This document shows, piece by piece, positions 1 to 11,794 of a DNA stretch of 64,000 nucleotides. Within the stretch, counting starts at the first letter, position 1. Every line of letters starts with the position of its first letter. The notes below the pieces were generated by a model that searched no databases, had not been told where the DNA came from, and saw nothing but the letters and a program-made list of their open reading frames with translations. The position numbers were made by a program, and so were the translations under genes. Source of the stretch: Clitopilus passeckerianus (taxonomy: Eukaryota > Basidiomycota > Agaricomycetes > Agaricales > Entolomataceae); the NCBI GenBank assembly GCA_944990035.1, contig CALYLX010000102.1, positions 1 to 64,000 of the forward strand, written 5' to 3'.

Positions 1-40
1 TAGGCAGATCTATATGGAATAAATTAGCTTCTGAATGGCA

Positions 41-977
41 TTATTGAGTTATATCAACGTACGTCGTAAGGGTGGCTGAGCCAGAGGTTGCCTCAGTGCC
101 GGCCTGAACAGTGGTGAGGTATTGAGAGCTGCTGAGTCCTTGGCTGGAAGTCAAGTACTATTAGCGAACCAACGCGTTAGCAATGATCAATTCCTGCTGC
201 CTGCTTTAATCTCACCTTCAAGAACAGGTTCAAATCGGCGCTGAAGCTGGTGACAGTGCCGCTGGTAGGCAAGAACGAGTAGACGTTGTTGGCACCGTTA
301 GAGCCGAAGTACAGGTTCCATGTACGCCCAGCAATGGAGACATTGCTGGCCTTAGGCTTGGGCGTGCCGTCGCTGTTGTAGGTGGCCGAGATGGGTCCAG
401 CGTTGTAGTTGGCCAACCAGACCATGATTTCGTTCGCGTTGGAACCACCAGAAGAGCTGGAGGTGAAGAGATCATATGCGATGTTGGCAACGATCGAACC
501 AGAGGTGCTCTGGGACCATTTCCATGTGGACTGAAATTCCAGATATCGTTAGTTTGCTGCATGCCAAAGAATAGAATGGTGACTAACGTTGATGGTCTTG
601 ATGGCTGAGAGCTGCTTGTTCAAGTTGGCGTTGAGGTTAAGGTTGGTGTAACTCTTGGCCGCCACCACTCCAGCTCCAGGTATTCTTCCAGGCAATGGTG
701 GTTCCGCTCAGTGAAGTGAGCTGGGCACAGTCACTGCCACTAGAGGCGTTGTCCTTGCCCCACTGGTCGAGGTACATCGTATATTGGCCGGCGGTGACAG
801 TATCCCATTGTCCTAAGAATCTAGGTGAGTACTCATGATAGTAGGGTTGGTAGCCATATTGTGCTTACCACAGTGCTGAGAGGTATCAATGCTCTGTCGA
901 GCCTCCAACTCCCCTGCGGGAGCTGCGGCAACAAATGAAGCGAGAGCGACGAAAGCTGCGAGACCTGAGAACTTCAT
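41..977 (-). CDS. GH12 endoglucanase, frameshifted in this sequence
   Basis: Secreted glycoside hydrolase family 12 enzyme (endo-beta-1,4-glucanase or xyloglucanase) acting on plant cell-wall glucans. It begins with a signal peptide, MKFSGLAAFVALASFVAA, followed by APAGELEAR. Family motifs seen are QYTMYLDQWG, NEIMVWLANYNAGPIS, RTWNLYFGSNG and AGTEATSGSA; the Glu of NEIMVWL and the Glu of AGTEATSG match the GH12 catalytic pair. Exons are 977-869, 812-588, 530-216 and 157-41, with introns of 56-58 nt. These exons total 766 nt, one base more than a multiple of three. The break is at about 654-664, where a frame ending WSWSGGG must shift to continue as KSYTNLNLN; unshifted it meets a stop six codons on. 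No intron of normal size repairs this. Either the gene is a recent pseudogene or the assembly has a one-base error. Family is sure; activity is not. Confidence 0.88.
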
Positions 978-2070
978 TGCTAGCTGAGGTTGGATATGAG
1001 ATTCCAGCGACTATAGTCACTAGTCCTGTAGACTCCAACTGCTGTCAATTTATACGCAGCAGAAATCGACGAGGTGAATCCGAGCGGAGCATTAAGAAGT
1101 GCGTAATTCGCAAACGGGTAACGCAATTTGCACCCTTCACGACGTGTCGGCATCGTCGAATGACCACAGGGATGTCGAGTAGAGCCAGATACGGTCCGTT
1201 GCGGTACCCGGGCGTGACGACGAACGTAAAATACGGGAGGGTAGCTTGGGTCATTGGAGCAGTATCATGTGCATTTGATGTCTCGAGGAGTCGGAGTCGG
1301 AGACAGGGTAGAGCAGGAACGGCAACGATTTTTAGCTGAGGCCGTGATGTGCGAAGGGACGGCAGTTTGGCGCTTCAGGAAGCCCTTGTCATGATGTAGC
1401 TATGCTCTGGGGCATGAAATTCTGGGGTTTCATGTGATCTGTGGGGTAGAAATAGAGTATTGAGTCCAGAGGTCGAGAATCCGAGGTTTATGCTTGGTTT
1501 ATGCACAATACCTTCCGAGTTTTAGTCGTCGGATCCACATCTATTCAAAGGACTGACCGACCGACGGTCCGTAACCCGTGCGCTCCGGTGGCCTCTCTGA
1601 ACGAGATCCGCCGGATCTGCGACTGTCGACAAAGCAAACATTCTCGAATTGCAAGTACGGGTACGAGGAATCTGGAGAAGCCTTGCCGCTTTCCGTCTTG
1701 GCGACTTAACGCTTAGTCAGTTGTGTTTCGATAGCTTCTGTTCCAAACAACACGCGCGCCTACTAATTAGCTCAAGCGCCCAAAAGCTACACCCCATTTC
1801 TGCTAGCGCCGCTGCTGCGGTGAGTCTGGAGGTCTCATGCGAGCGCTGAGCCAGCTATGACAGCGAAGTTGAAATTTAGTGTTCTGGAAATTAAGCTTTG
1901 ACGAGGCCTGTGGGGATAGAATTTTCTATTTTGGAATTTTCTAGATGTGGTGCGGTTACAGCCGAGCGAGACATTTACAAGGGAAGAAAACGAGGGCATG
2001 AATTGACCACAAGTTCTGCGGCAGTCTAACTATGGCTGTGGGTGTGGAGCGATGTAGCTGAGTTTAAAAC

Positions 2071-2092
2071 GATATACTGTATATAGTATATC
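2071..2092. repeat. AT-rich inverted repeat
   Basis: Perfect 8-bp arms, GATATACT and AGTATATC, flank a 6-nt loop. The motif GATATACTGT recurs at 2116-2125, and related ATATACT words lie between. It could form a small hairpin or be a relic of a mobile element; no function is visible. Confidence 0.5.
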
Positions 2093-3051
2093 AATATACT
2101 CTATATGGCAATTCTGATATACTGTTTTTGGACGCGTTGGGAGCGCGTTTGGATTCGACACGTTCTGGTGAGCTTCTAGGCAAAGTTTAAGTAGTATAAG
2201 TGTACATATCATATAGATACACTGGAGTAGGCGCGCGAAGCGCGTTTTAGAAAATACTAAACCTGTTATTGGCTGAAAATCAGGCTTAATGGTGCGTTCA
2301 TGGCCATATTCAGACCAAAAGCAGGGATTTTTGGCCGTTTCCGAAAGTTCGGGACCAGGAGAACGGTGTGAAAGGTGGATAAAGACGACGTACTGCTAAC
2401 CCAAAAGTGTTGGCATTCGGAATGTGCTCGTTGTGTCCAAAATGAGCACTTTGATGCGGGTGCAGCTCGAGGAAGAGGTCTCTCGAACTATGAATTCGTT
2501 TGCCACAGCCTTGAAACTCAAGGAGCCAATGGGTTTGACTACTCGTATGCTGGGAACACTACCGAAGTAGCATTAATCCTGTTTGTTCCCAGAATTCGGC
2601 ATTTCCTTTGTAGTTCCTGCCCACAATTGTGCATTCTGTGAAGTAGCTGATGGCCTGGTATATTCCCGTAATGAAGTTCGAGCAACGGAGAACTCATCGA
2701 AGGCATCCTGCAACTCTAAAGGCTCTTCGTTTTTGTGCAGTTTGATGAATTAGAATCTCCCCTGTATTTACTGGGCAATCTAGAACCTTGCAGACGGAAA
2801 TTGGCCTCGTTGACCATGTTAGCTCACTTTTCACTCTCACACTGTCTATATTTACGCAAAACCTGGACAGAAAGTCGCTAAAAGGCGCACGGAATGCCTG
2901 ACTGGCAACCCGCCGTTCACACATACTCTCGATAATGCTCCTTGATTTCAGTAGTGGACCCTTGATCTGCACCGGCCTGAGAGTATTTCTACGAAATTTC
3001 AAGCTTTGAGTGGCCTTCCGCATATCCTTTCTCTTCCTCTCTTTTCTCCTC

Positions 3052-3069
3052 TTAATTAATTAATTAATT
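3052..3069. repeat. Short TTAA tandem repeat
   Basis: TTAA is repeated about four and a half times, directly after a pyrimidine-rich tract at about 3028-3050. It is a simple-sequence repeat. Confidence 0.8.
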
Positions 3070-4300
3070 TTTCTCTTTTCATCCAGAGGCCCACATGTAT
3101 AGTCAGAGAGCCAGTTCTGCAGCTGTTGATAACTACGTAGAACTGCCTGCTGCAATGACGACCTGAAACATGTGAGAGCTTTTGTGACAGATTTTGCCCG
3201 CAGACTGAGATTGGTGGCGAGAGGAGTCACTGATATTGATACCGAACGAACGAAATTTCAAGAAGTGGACATGGAAACGGTTAGATCATATGTTACAACA
3301 GCATTAGATAGTACACAATAATGTTCCACTTCTCACGACGTCGTCTCCATCTTAATTCAACTCTACTTGTTCATTTCAGCACTCCTAGCCTTCAACTCAT
3401 CACGACTCTACGTTGACATAAAACTCTATATTAGCCACCGCAGCGTCATCAAGGCAAATAATTTTCAGTGCTGTCAGCATCTGTACACACCATGGGATTC
3501 TCCAAACTATTCCGGATCTCATTACTTGGGATATACGGTCCTGGGGTATTGAACGCAGCCATAGGGTTATTCGAGGCTAGACCACCACCGGAACCCTCTT
3601 GGGGGCGATTCAGATCGGCTGGGTCGTTAGTTTTCTACAATTAGAAGGTTCTGTTAGATTGTATTCAGACACCGAAATTAAGTCAAAGACGCACAGCAGG
3701 ATGAGGCTGGATAGAGAACTGCTGCTCGTCTTTATGATCGTCCTTCTTATCGCTGGTAGCCTTTTGGCGGAGTTTGTTGATGATTTCGGGCATGTTGGGT
3801 TTGTTTCGGTGTGGTAGTGAATTGAAAGAACTCAAACGAAAGGGCTTCAGTTTATATGGGGGATCCAATATGGTCTGGTGATATGACCGAATATGACATC
3901 ACTGCGCACCTCCACTCTGGCACCGAATTCAGTGGCGTAGTTGCGGAGCGCAGCCGCATTACTCACCGTTGCATGCACAGCAAGTCAAAGGTTCAGAAAA
4001 AATCCAACATTTGCAGAATCCAGGCCATTTAATTGGCCATGGGCAATCTCAGCCTGGAGTGAGTAGTCGAGGAGACTTTGGGTGAGATTGAAGTTTATCA
4101 GGGACCTGTGGAAACCGGGTAATTGAAAATTCGCATAAAAGGATGATTCTGTCATTCGTTACGGAAAGTAGTACTATAGCATGGAAGGAGGGGGGGAATA
4201 CATGTAAAACTAAATGTAAAAAATCCCTAGAAATTACAGAAGAAGACGAAGTAAAAGAGTTGTTAGAGCCCATTTCAGGACCGAAGCATCTATCGGAGGG

Positions 4301-5117
4301 TCAATTCAGCCGTCTGTGACTGCAGAGGAACGCAAGCCTTCGTACCTGCTTGAATTCTATGGACGACAGCGAGTCAGCGATGTGTTAGGTTTCCATTATA
4401 GAATAACGCACCTTCAAAATCAATCTGCCCGTCACCATTCTTATCCACTTCCTTGATCATTTCATTTATTTGTTCCTCACCCAGGTGCTCTCCAATATCT
4501 CTCATCGTATCCTTCAGCTCCTTCGGGCTGATTAAACCACTTCCATCCTTATCAATGACATTAAAGATCTGCCTGGCTTCAGTATCCTGATCATAGCCTT
4601 CCATATGTTTCGTCATGAGGTCGACAAACTCGTCGAAGCTGATGTTGCCGTCGTTGTTGTAGTCAATCTGGTCGACCAGTGCTTTGAGCTCGACTTCTGT
4701 CAAGTCTCGCCCAACGAAGCGCGACATGACTTTGCCGAGTTCAGCAGTGTTGATTGTGCCATCGCCGTCTGTCCATGCCAGTGTCAGTCAACGCCAAGGA
4801 GACCGGTCAGGCAGGGACTCACTCTCATCGAAGATCGAAAAAGCAGCCTTGTACTCTGATAAGCCAGTCGAGTCAAAATCCAATCAGGCATCCCAGAATC
4901 TGCTGACGTACCGTCTCTCTGCTCTGTAGCAATAAGGAGAAGTGTCAGATCTAAGCGTTCCAAGGCGGTGCACCGAGAGGAACATACCTTCGGTCTACAC
5001 AGCAGCAACCCAAAAATTCCCAAAATGACGTCAAATCAGTCCCAGATCCGCCTACTGCCCATGCCAAGACGATCTCACCAGTTGGGCTTTCGATTTGTGC
5101 TCAGGCTGAGGAACCAT
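4301..5117 (-). CDS. Calmodulin-like protein, four EF-hands
   Basis: Predicted 167-residue calcium sensor. All four EF-hand loops have the usual acidic ligands: DENGDGTINTAE, DYNNDGNISFDE, DKDGSGLISPKE and DKNGDGQIDFEE. Exons are 5117-5079, 4994-4988, 4923-4912, 4855-4823, 4768-4412 and 4356-4301. The second exon is only 7 nt (ACCGAAG); with the 12-nt third exon it restores the calmodulin N-terminus QLTEEQRDEYKAAF, which is strong evidence for it. The start gives an unusual 12-residue extension, MVPQPEHKSKAQ. Compared with true calmodulin it has an extra intron inside the first EF loop and lacks the intron after the third hand. The C-terminus departs from calmodulin after EF4 and ends in a basic tail, EFKQVRRLAFLCSHRRLN. 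It is a diverged paralogue of the calmodulin gene at 7758. The last exon is the least certain part. Confidence 0.8.
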
Positions 5118-6300
5118 TTCGACGACTCAGTTCTCAGCGTTGGGTGTTTTGAAATGTCGAGAGGTGGGAGGTTGCAACGAGGGCGGGAAGGTACAGTTTG
5201 GAACAGTGATCACAATCTGGTCACTTGTGAAAACTTGGAGCGGTGATTTGACAACGTTCCGTCAATTCCGCCGCTGCGGTCGGTTTTTTGACAATGCGAG
5301 TCTAGTAAATTCCTTTATCGAAGAGGGGATATGCCGAATATATATAGTGATAGAGATACAATTACATACAAAGGCACGTATGCGATTGAAGAGATGGCAA
5401 ATACAGATATAGAACTTTGCAACGCCATCGGGTAATAATTCAACGGGGTCTTTCAGGAACGGGCAGGAAACCTCACGATGAGCGAGCCCTTCTTTCGGCA
5501 GGAACCGCTGTAATATCTACAAACTCTTGAGCCTTCTGCACCTAGTTAAATGAAAATTTACAGCTAAAATAGCAATGGTAAATGCACAAGGTTTATCACG
5601 TTGATTCTGCTCGACTGCGCAAATCGGCAGTTGCCCACACTCGTCTCCTGTCAATTGATCATCGAAAGTGGACAGCCACCTCCCTTTTCCTAACTTTCCC
5701 CCGCCCACAGGTGCCGCAAAACCCGCAAGGCAGTGCATTCTGTGCACTGCAATGAGGTTCGATCTCGAGAAATCTAACAGAGAAGCCTACAAAGACTAGT
5801 GGCAGTGTATCTCGCTTAAAAGAATCAGGATTGGCGGTGGACAGCCTTGGTTATCGAGGCGTTCACTTTGCAGAGTGATATCATTGCCGGGCCACGGCGC
5901 GGAAAAGACCTTGTATTCTGCACGCCGCTTTTAGGAACTATCTCGTGAGTGGTATCGCTTTAAGACCCCAAGCTTAGGGTTAGATCATTCACTTGTCCAT
6001 ATCAGACCGCGCAGGGCAGGAGGGTTGGGAATACAGCATGGTGCGCAAGGTCCATACCACGGCAGGAGAAGCGGCTGCCGGCCAAAGAATGCCAAGATCA
6101 AGCGAAAGCAGTCGTAACCTGTCAAAAGTGATGCAATCGAGTATATGTCTCCTGAAGTCTCCTCCTCCCCTGCTGCGGATTATCCTTGGTGTGATACTGA
6201 TTGCGAAAGATTGTATACATTGATAGATAACTGCCACATGGGGATTAACAACCACCGACCGTCAGGTAGATGTGCAATGGAAGCAGCTCCCTGTCATGAT
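5118..6300. other. Intergenic between EF-hand genes
   Basis: No gene recognised in 1.2 kb. The left part should hold the promoter of the EF-hand gene starting at 5117, the right part the 3' end of the gene ending at 6301. Frames here are short and show no EF-hand remnants that I can see. Confidence 0.5.
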
Positions 6301-7239
6301 TCATATCGAGTCAACGTTACTCCATAACCTATAGTGCAACTGTTGAGCATGCTTGGTTCGGTGGAAAGACGAAATGCGCACCTTTGCGAACTCTGTATCA
6401 CAATAATTTACCCAATACAGTTAGAACAGAGTCCGATATACGACATGGCAAAATCATTACCTTTATGATTGATTCTTCCATCAGAATCGGCATCAACCTC
6501 TCTCAGCATGCTGTCCACCTCGATATCTGATTTTTGGGCACCTAACCACTCAGCAATGATCAGCCTATGTCGGAGAAAGAAGCTGAACCAGTAGGCGAAA
6601 ATATGCAACATTCGCCGTCCTTCAACTTTTGACAGAACGAAGTGATGCCCCATCCTCCTCGCCAGCCAAACTCGAGGACACTTCGAAAGAATTCGAGTCA
6701 AACTCACCATTTGCCTTGAGTAAATCGTTCAGTTCATTCTTGCAGATATGCCCATCCCCGTTCGTATCATACTTGGCGAACTCCTTCTTAGCTTCGTCGG
6801 TACCCTCAGAAGCTTTACTGGACTGCTGTTGCATCAAGTGGATGAACTCATGGTAGTCGATGGTTCCACTTTCGTTCCGGTCAAGTGAACCGAGCATCTG
6901 TGAGATGGCTGTTTCGGCGTCGTAGGAGGATTCTCCAAGCTTCTTCAGGAGGGCATGACATTCGGAGCGGGTAATGTGGCCATCATTGTCTATCTGTGAC
7001 GTTAGAGGCAGATTTAAAGTCACTTGGCTGAGACGGACCCTTGTCGAACATGCGAAATGCTTCTTGGAAACCTGAACCAGCACCACGTCAGTTTTGGGCA
7101 GCAATTCGGAGAGCAGATACTTACTCGTGTTTTGGTCTGATCGTTTCGCGGCTGATTTAGTGAAGTATTGTGAAGATGAAGTCCGAACACACCCTGATTC
7201 TGTGCGAAGTCCCGGTTCCAAAGTCAGTGAGGACCTCAT
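6301..7239 (-). CDS. EF-hand protein, diverged calmodulin paralogue
   Basis: Predicted 200-residue calcium-binding protein with four EF-hands. The loops read DKDNDGHITRSE, DRNESGTIDYHE, DTNGDGHICKNE and DADSDGRINHKE. Exons are 7239-7125, 7071-7039, 6989-6708, 6541-6461 and 6392-6301. The N-terminus (starts MRSSLTLEPG) is a serine-rich leader of about 38 residues instead of the short calmodulin start, and no 7-nt microexon is needed. The 33-nt second exon ends inside EF loop 1, exactly as in the gene at 4301, and the 81-nt fourth exon matches the length in canonical calmodulin at 7758; so it is kin to both. The linker between hands 2 and 3 is long and Ser/Gln-rich, QQQSSKASEGTDEAKK. The start codon and the last exon are less sure than the core. 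Confidence 0.75.
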
Positions 7240-7757
7240 GGGGAAAAATGGAGTGAGTTACCAATGTCATGCTGTCCAATTCGTGAGGTAGACGGAGCAG
7301 TGAAGCAAATCGGTCACCAGCACTCAAGAGGTGGTGGTCGGTTACAGTGCTAGAAAGGCCATATCTTCCAGCTTATAGATGTAAAGCAACGTGTAGAACG
7401 GGAGGCTCGCCACCTGTGCCGGTGAAATGTGAATAGCCAGGTGAATTCGGTCCAGACCATCAGCAGGCCGTCAAATTGAAATTTACGTCTTTCCAAAGTT
7501 CAGGGATCGTTAAAGCATTATACAAGGCCAAATCTTCTGTTATCTCTCATCCACCACGCGAACGATGAGAACAGCCCGCAAGAAGCCCGAAAACGTCCAG
7601 GTCTGTGCCATTCCAGCGCGGGTGATGGTCAACGGCAAAGGCGCCCACGGCGATTGCCGAGAGATGGGGGTGTCGCCTCGCCAACTGATTGAGCTCCAAG
7701 CCTTTGTACCCTCATAAGACCCCCACATACTAGACTCTCAAAGACTTTGGATTTCCA
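7240..7757. promoter_or_regulatory. Shared upstream region of two divergent EF-hand genes
   Basis: This 518-bp gap separates the start of the minus-strand EF-hand gene (7239) from the start of calmodulin (7758), so it must hold both promoters. I see no clear TATA box or operator. Confidence 0.5.
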
Positions 7758-8511
<754 letters not shown>

Positions 8512-8759
8512 ACTAAGATATACTAAATTTCAGGATTTATGACTTTTCCTCCGAACATTTCGTATTGCCTTTCTTTGTATACACAAGCTTCTGGTAATAT
8601 ACAGTCTCTCTGACCTGAATCTCAAATCTATGGACCATGAGTGTGAGACCTCACAATTGAAGGTATCCATGACCTCCACCGACGAGTTCGGGAAAACAAG
8701 CCAACATCCAATTCGGCAATCGGAGTACAATTGTTGTGAAAATTAGACATTTTAAGTAT

Positions 8760-9503
8760 TTAGCCAGAAGTTGAACAATACATGTTGACGAATTCTGGAG
8801 AGGGTTTACAGTGTTAGGCTGGCCCAAAAAGAGGAAAGAAACGATACTTACCGTCGTAGTTAATTTGGCCATCGCCGTTGACATCTGCCTCCTTGATCAT
8901 TTCGTCGAGTTCTTCGTCAGAAAGGTTCTCCCCTGGAAAACGTCAATCCAAAATCATAATCTCAAAAACTTGTTAACTCCCTCACCGATGCTGCTCATTA
9001 CATGCCTCAATTCATCCTTAGTAATCGTACCACTCCCATCCTTATCGAACTGCTTGAATGTCTGGAGCAACTCTTCCTGCTGACTGAGGCCCTTGACTTC
9101 CTGTGACATCAAGGAGATAAATTCTTCAAAGTCGATAGTGCCATTCTTATTGGCGTCCACCTCCTTGATCATACTTTGAAGCTGTTGTTCCGTTGGGTTC
9201 TGGCCAAGGGCAATCATAACAACGCCCAGTTCACTGGTAGTGATTGTTCCGTCCCCGTTCGTGTCGTAGACGGAAAATGCATCCTTGTATTCTGAGTGAA
9301 CACGAAGAAGCATTCTAAATATTCTGGCCTAGAAGCTATCTTAATTGTAGACTACTCACCAGAGATCTGTTCTGAGCGCCAAAGCGTTCATTCTCCACGT
9401 CGAAGGCACCAAGGATCAGAAAATCTCACCTTCGGACTAAGCATCGCGTTAGCGTTTTAACGGTTATCATAGATTCTAGAAGACGAACCAGCTGTGCGGC
9501 CAT
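8760..9503 (-). CDS. Calmodulin-like protein, four EF-hands
   Basis: Predicted 151-residue calmodulin paralogue starting MAAQLSEEQISEYKDAF. Loops are [36 protein letters not shown] and [12 protein letters not shown]; all look able to bind calcium. Exons are 9503-9489, 9436-9430, 9371-9360, 9291-8986, 8932-8852 and 8794-8760. The lengths 15/7/12/306/81/35 match the neighbouring calmodulin exon for exon, including the 7-nt microexon TCCGAAG, so the two arose by duplication. The C-terminus differs: [11 protein letters not shown] replaces EFVKMMLSK. A proline before the stop or a CAAX box is absent. It is probably a specialised calcium sensor; the target is unknown. Confidence 0.88.
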
Positions 9504-10544
9504 GAGATCCGATAATCACTTCAACAGGGAGAAAGGGTGAAGAGAGAACTAAAGCAGCCAGGACTGAAATCGGTTCCACAGCTATCGGAGGTTCGGTAAT
9601 CGCCATGTCACCTTGCTCTTGGGCGCTAATAACGTCAAAAGGAGCCACAACCACCAGTATGATCGCCGTCAAATCACGACTCTTTTCGGTACACGGCGTG
9701 TCCTCTGAGTCAAAACTAGCATGATGCTGGCCTTGACAAAGGCAGAGGATCAGCGGCCAACCAGACAGGCTTGGATCGCATAGCGCCGAAGAGTGCAGTT
9801 GAAGTTGAGTGGAAGTCGAGATCCAGCATCAATTTCCGACTCCACATACCTCTATCTAGTTAGAGGGTCCATACTCAGGCGCTCGCTGAATCAACTTGAA
9901 CTTGGGGAACTCGGTGCAAGCTTGAGGTTGTGACGATGACTGAGTAAATTTTGGTGAGCCATCATTGCATCACTTACTGTATTTCGACGACCTTCGCGGT
10001 CGTCCCCCATTCTCTAAGCCGCGCCACCATGTCCCCCTCTTCCCATCCTCCGCAATCTGTTTACCAAGTGATATTTTCTCGTTGAAAGCCTCACTGTTCC
10101 GTCGAAATCCACGATCTGGCATCTCAGGAGCTCTCGACTCTTACTTTCCTGATTAGACTCAGCTAGATCATGGGACACTTCTCATGACACACAAATCTTC
10201 CTAGGAACCCCCAACGTACACCACAGGGGTGAAGAAATCAAGAAGAACTGTTGACATCGCCGAGCTACCTACCCCTTTCCTCGATTCAGAGAAACAATTC
10301 AAACCAAGAAGATTACTATTGGCTCGTTCGATTTCCACTTCGTCACTTGAGCACTAAGAACGCCCCCACCAAAGCTTATATGACTACCAGCGCCCCCAAT
10401 ATTCATACCCCAAAACATTCGCGCCATAATGATGCTATACCTCACTATTTTGCAGAACCCTATCTATGTAGCTTAAATACCCAGAGGTAGGCCGCAAACA
10501 CCCTCATCTTGCATTCAAAACAGATAAAACAGCCAGAAGCAACA
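9504..10544. other. Intergenic
   Basis: About 1 kb between two divergently transcribed genes, so it holds both promoters. No further gene is recognised; open frames are short and lack family features. Confidence 0.5.
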
Positions 10545-11245
10545 ATGTCCTTTTTACCAGGAGAGCATAATTCTTTTATAGGTCGCAATGCGATATACGC
10601 GGATCGTTTCACGAGAGGGGACCTACCCAGGAACCCCGCGAGGAGATACGTCGTCGGTATGCGTTTCATTCTCAATCGCCGGTTCTTTTTCTTAATCTCC
10701 GTCGCAGTAACATGTATGGATGCTCGAGTCGAGTATGTGCCAAATTGTATCCGTGGCGATATTTGTAGTATCCTAACTTGTTCTTCATAGGCCTGCATCT
10801 CAGCTAGGCATTTTGCTCGGTGACGCACACGTCATTCGCAATCCTGGTGGTGTTGTGACGGAAGAGGTCCTTCAATCCATCCGCGTCTCCCAGAGCCTCG
10901 GGACACGTGAGATTGCCCTCTTCCATCACACCGATTGCGGAGTTTTTTTGAAAGATGCTGCGGCACAGGAGGCTTTGAGTGAGAACGATAGCTTTGGCCA
11001 GTTTTGTATTGAGGAGACGGTAAGGGAGGGAGAGGAGGTCAGGTTGGAAGCGTCTTTGAGGGCCAGTGCGGCGTGGCTTGAGAGACTGAGGGGCAATCAC
11101 GTACAGAAGGATAAACGTATTCATGAAGAGACAACGATTACGGGCTGGCTGTATGATGTTACCAATGCGAGGGTGAGTATCGGTTTCGGTGAGAAGGGCT
11201 GAATGGTGTTGAAAACGACCTTTATAGATCAGACAAATCGTTTAG
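10545..11245 (+). CDS. Beta-class carbonic anhydrase
   Basis: Zinc enzyme that interconverts CO2 and bicarbonate; 178 residues predicted. Exons are 10545-10656, 10708-10732, 10791-11172 and 11228-11245. The 25-nt second exon carries the CMDAR motif, which gives a zinc-ligand Cys and the Asp-Arg dyad. The second zinc site is HHTDCG, giving His and Cys. GDAHVIRNPGG is also typical. The protein is the short form of the family with no clear targeting peptide, so cytosolic action is likely. The sequence between the two zinc sites matches the fungal and bacterial beta-CA core; the stretch SENDSFGQFCIEETVREGEE is variable. The last exon adds only IRQIV. No functional link to the neighbours is seen. 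Confidence 0.93.
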
Positions 11246-11794
11246 GTACTCCGAAATATCTGAAGACCAGCAATTTACCCGTGTACTTGTATTGTCGATT
11301 ATGACCTTGAGGCTTTGTACATTATGAGAATAAGCAATTCCCAATGATGATGAGATATAGCCGCAATCTTATCAGGAGCAGATAACCAAGGGCAGATCAA
11401 TCGAGTTCGACCCTGAGCTGACGGCATGCAGGCCTTCCACTAAAAATGTCCTTAGGAACCGCCGAATTAACTTCACATCCGTCACTTGGGTCTTCCGTTC
11501 TGCGGGGCGAGGAGGGAGTTCACCAAAAAGCCGAATTCGAGTAGTAAACAATATACGTTGCTCCAGGAATGTTCACCGCACACTGAAGCACCTGTTTACA
11601 GTCTGCACTGTGCGCTGACCACACTTCAAGTTCTGTATTAGAATGACCACAATGCATCCTACAAGGTTATGTGTTGCAATATTTGATGATTCATGGATAA
11701 TCTCACCGTTGTGGGCCGGCAGATATTGGGAGAGTTTCGATGTAACGGGAAGCATTAATATTTCAAATAGTGGTTCAGATAAAGCACAGCGATG
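11246..11794. other. Intergenic
   Basis: About 550 bp between two convergent genes, so mainly 3' untranslated sequence. Nothing else recognised. Confidence 0.5.

Larger units (their letters stand above)
978..4300. other. Gene-poor stretch
   Basis: I recognise no gene in this 3.3-kb stretch. Open frames are short and resemble nothing known. An ATG in a fair context at 3492 opens a 50-codon frame (starts MGFSKLFRIS, stop at 3642-3644), too little to call. The stretch holds an AT-rich inverted repeat near 2071 and a TTAA tandem near 3052, noted separately. The part next to 977 must hold the endoglucanase promoter. Confidence 0.5.

Noticed and set aside
935..1339. 134-codon plus-strand frame
   Set aside because: It starts antisense to the signal-peptide exon of the endoglucanase and is Arg-rich with no recognisable family.
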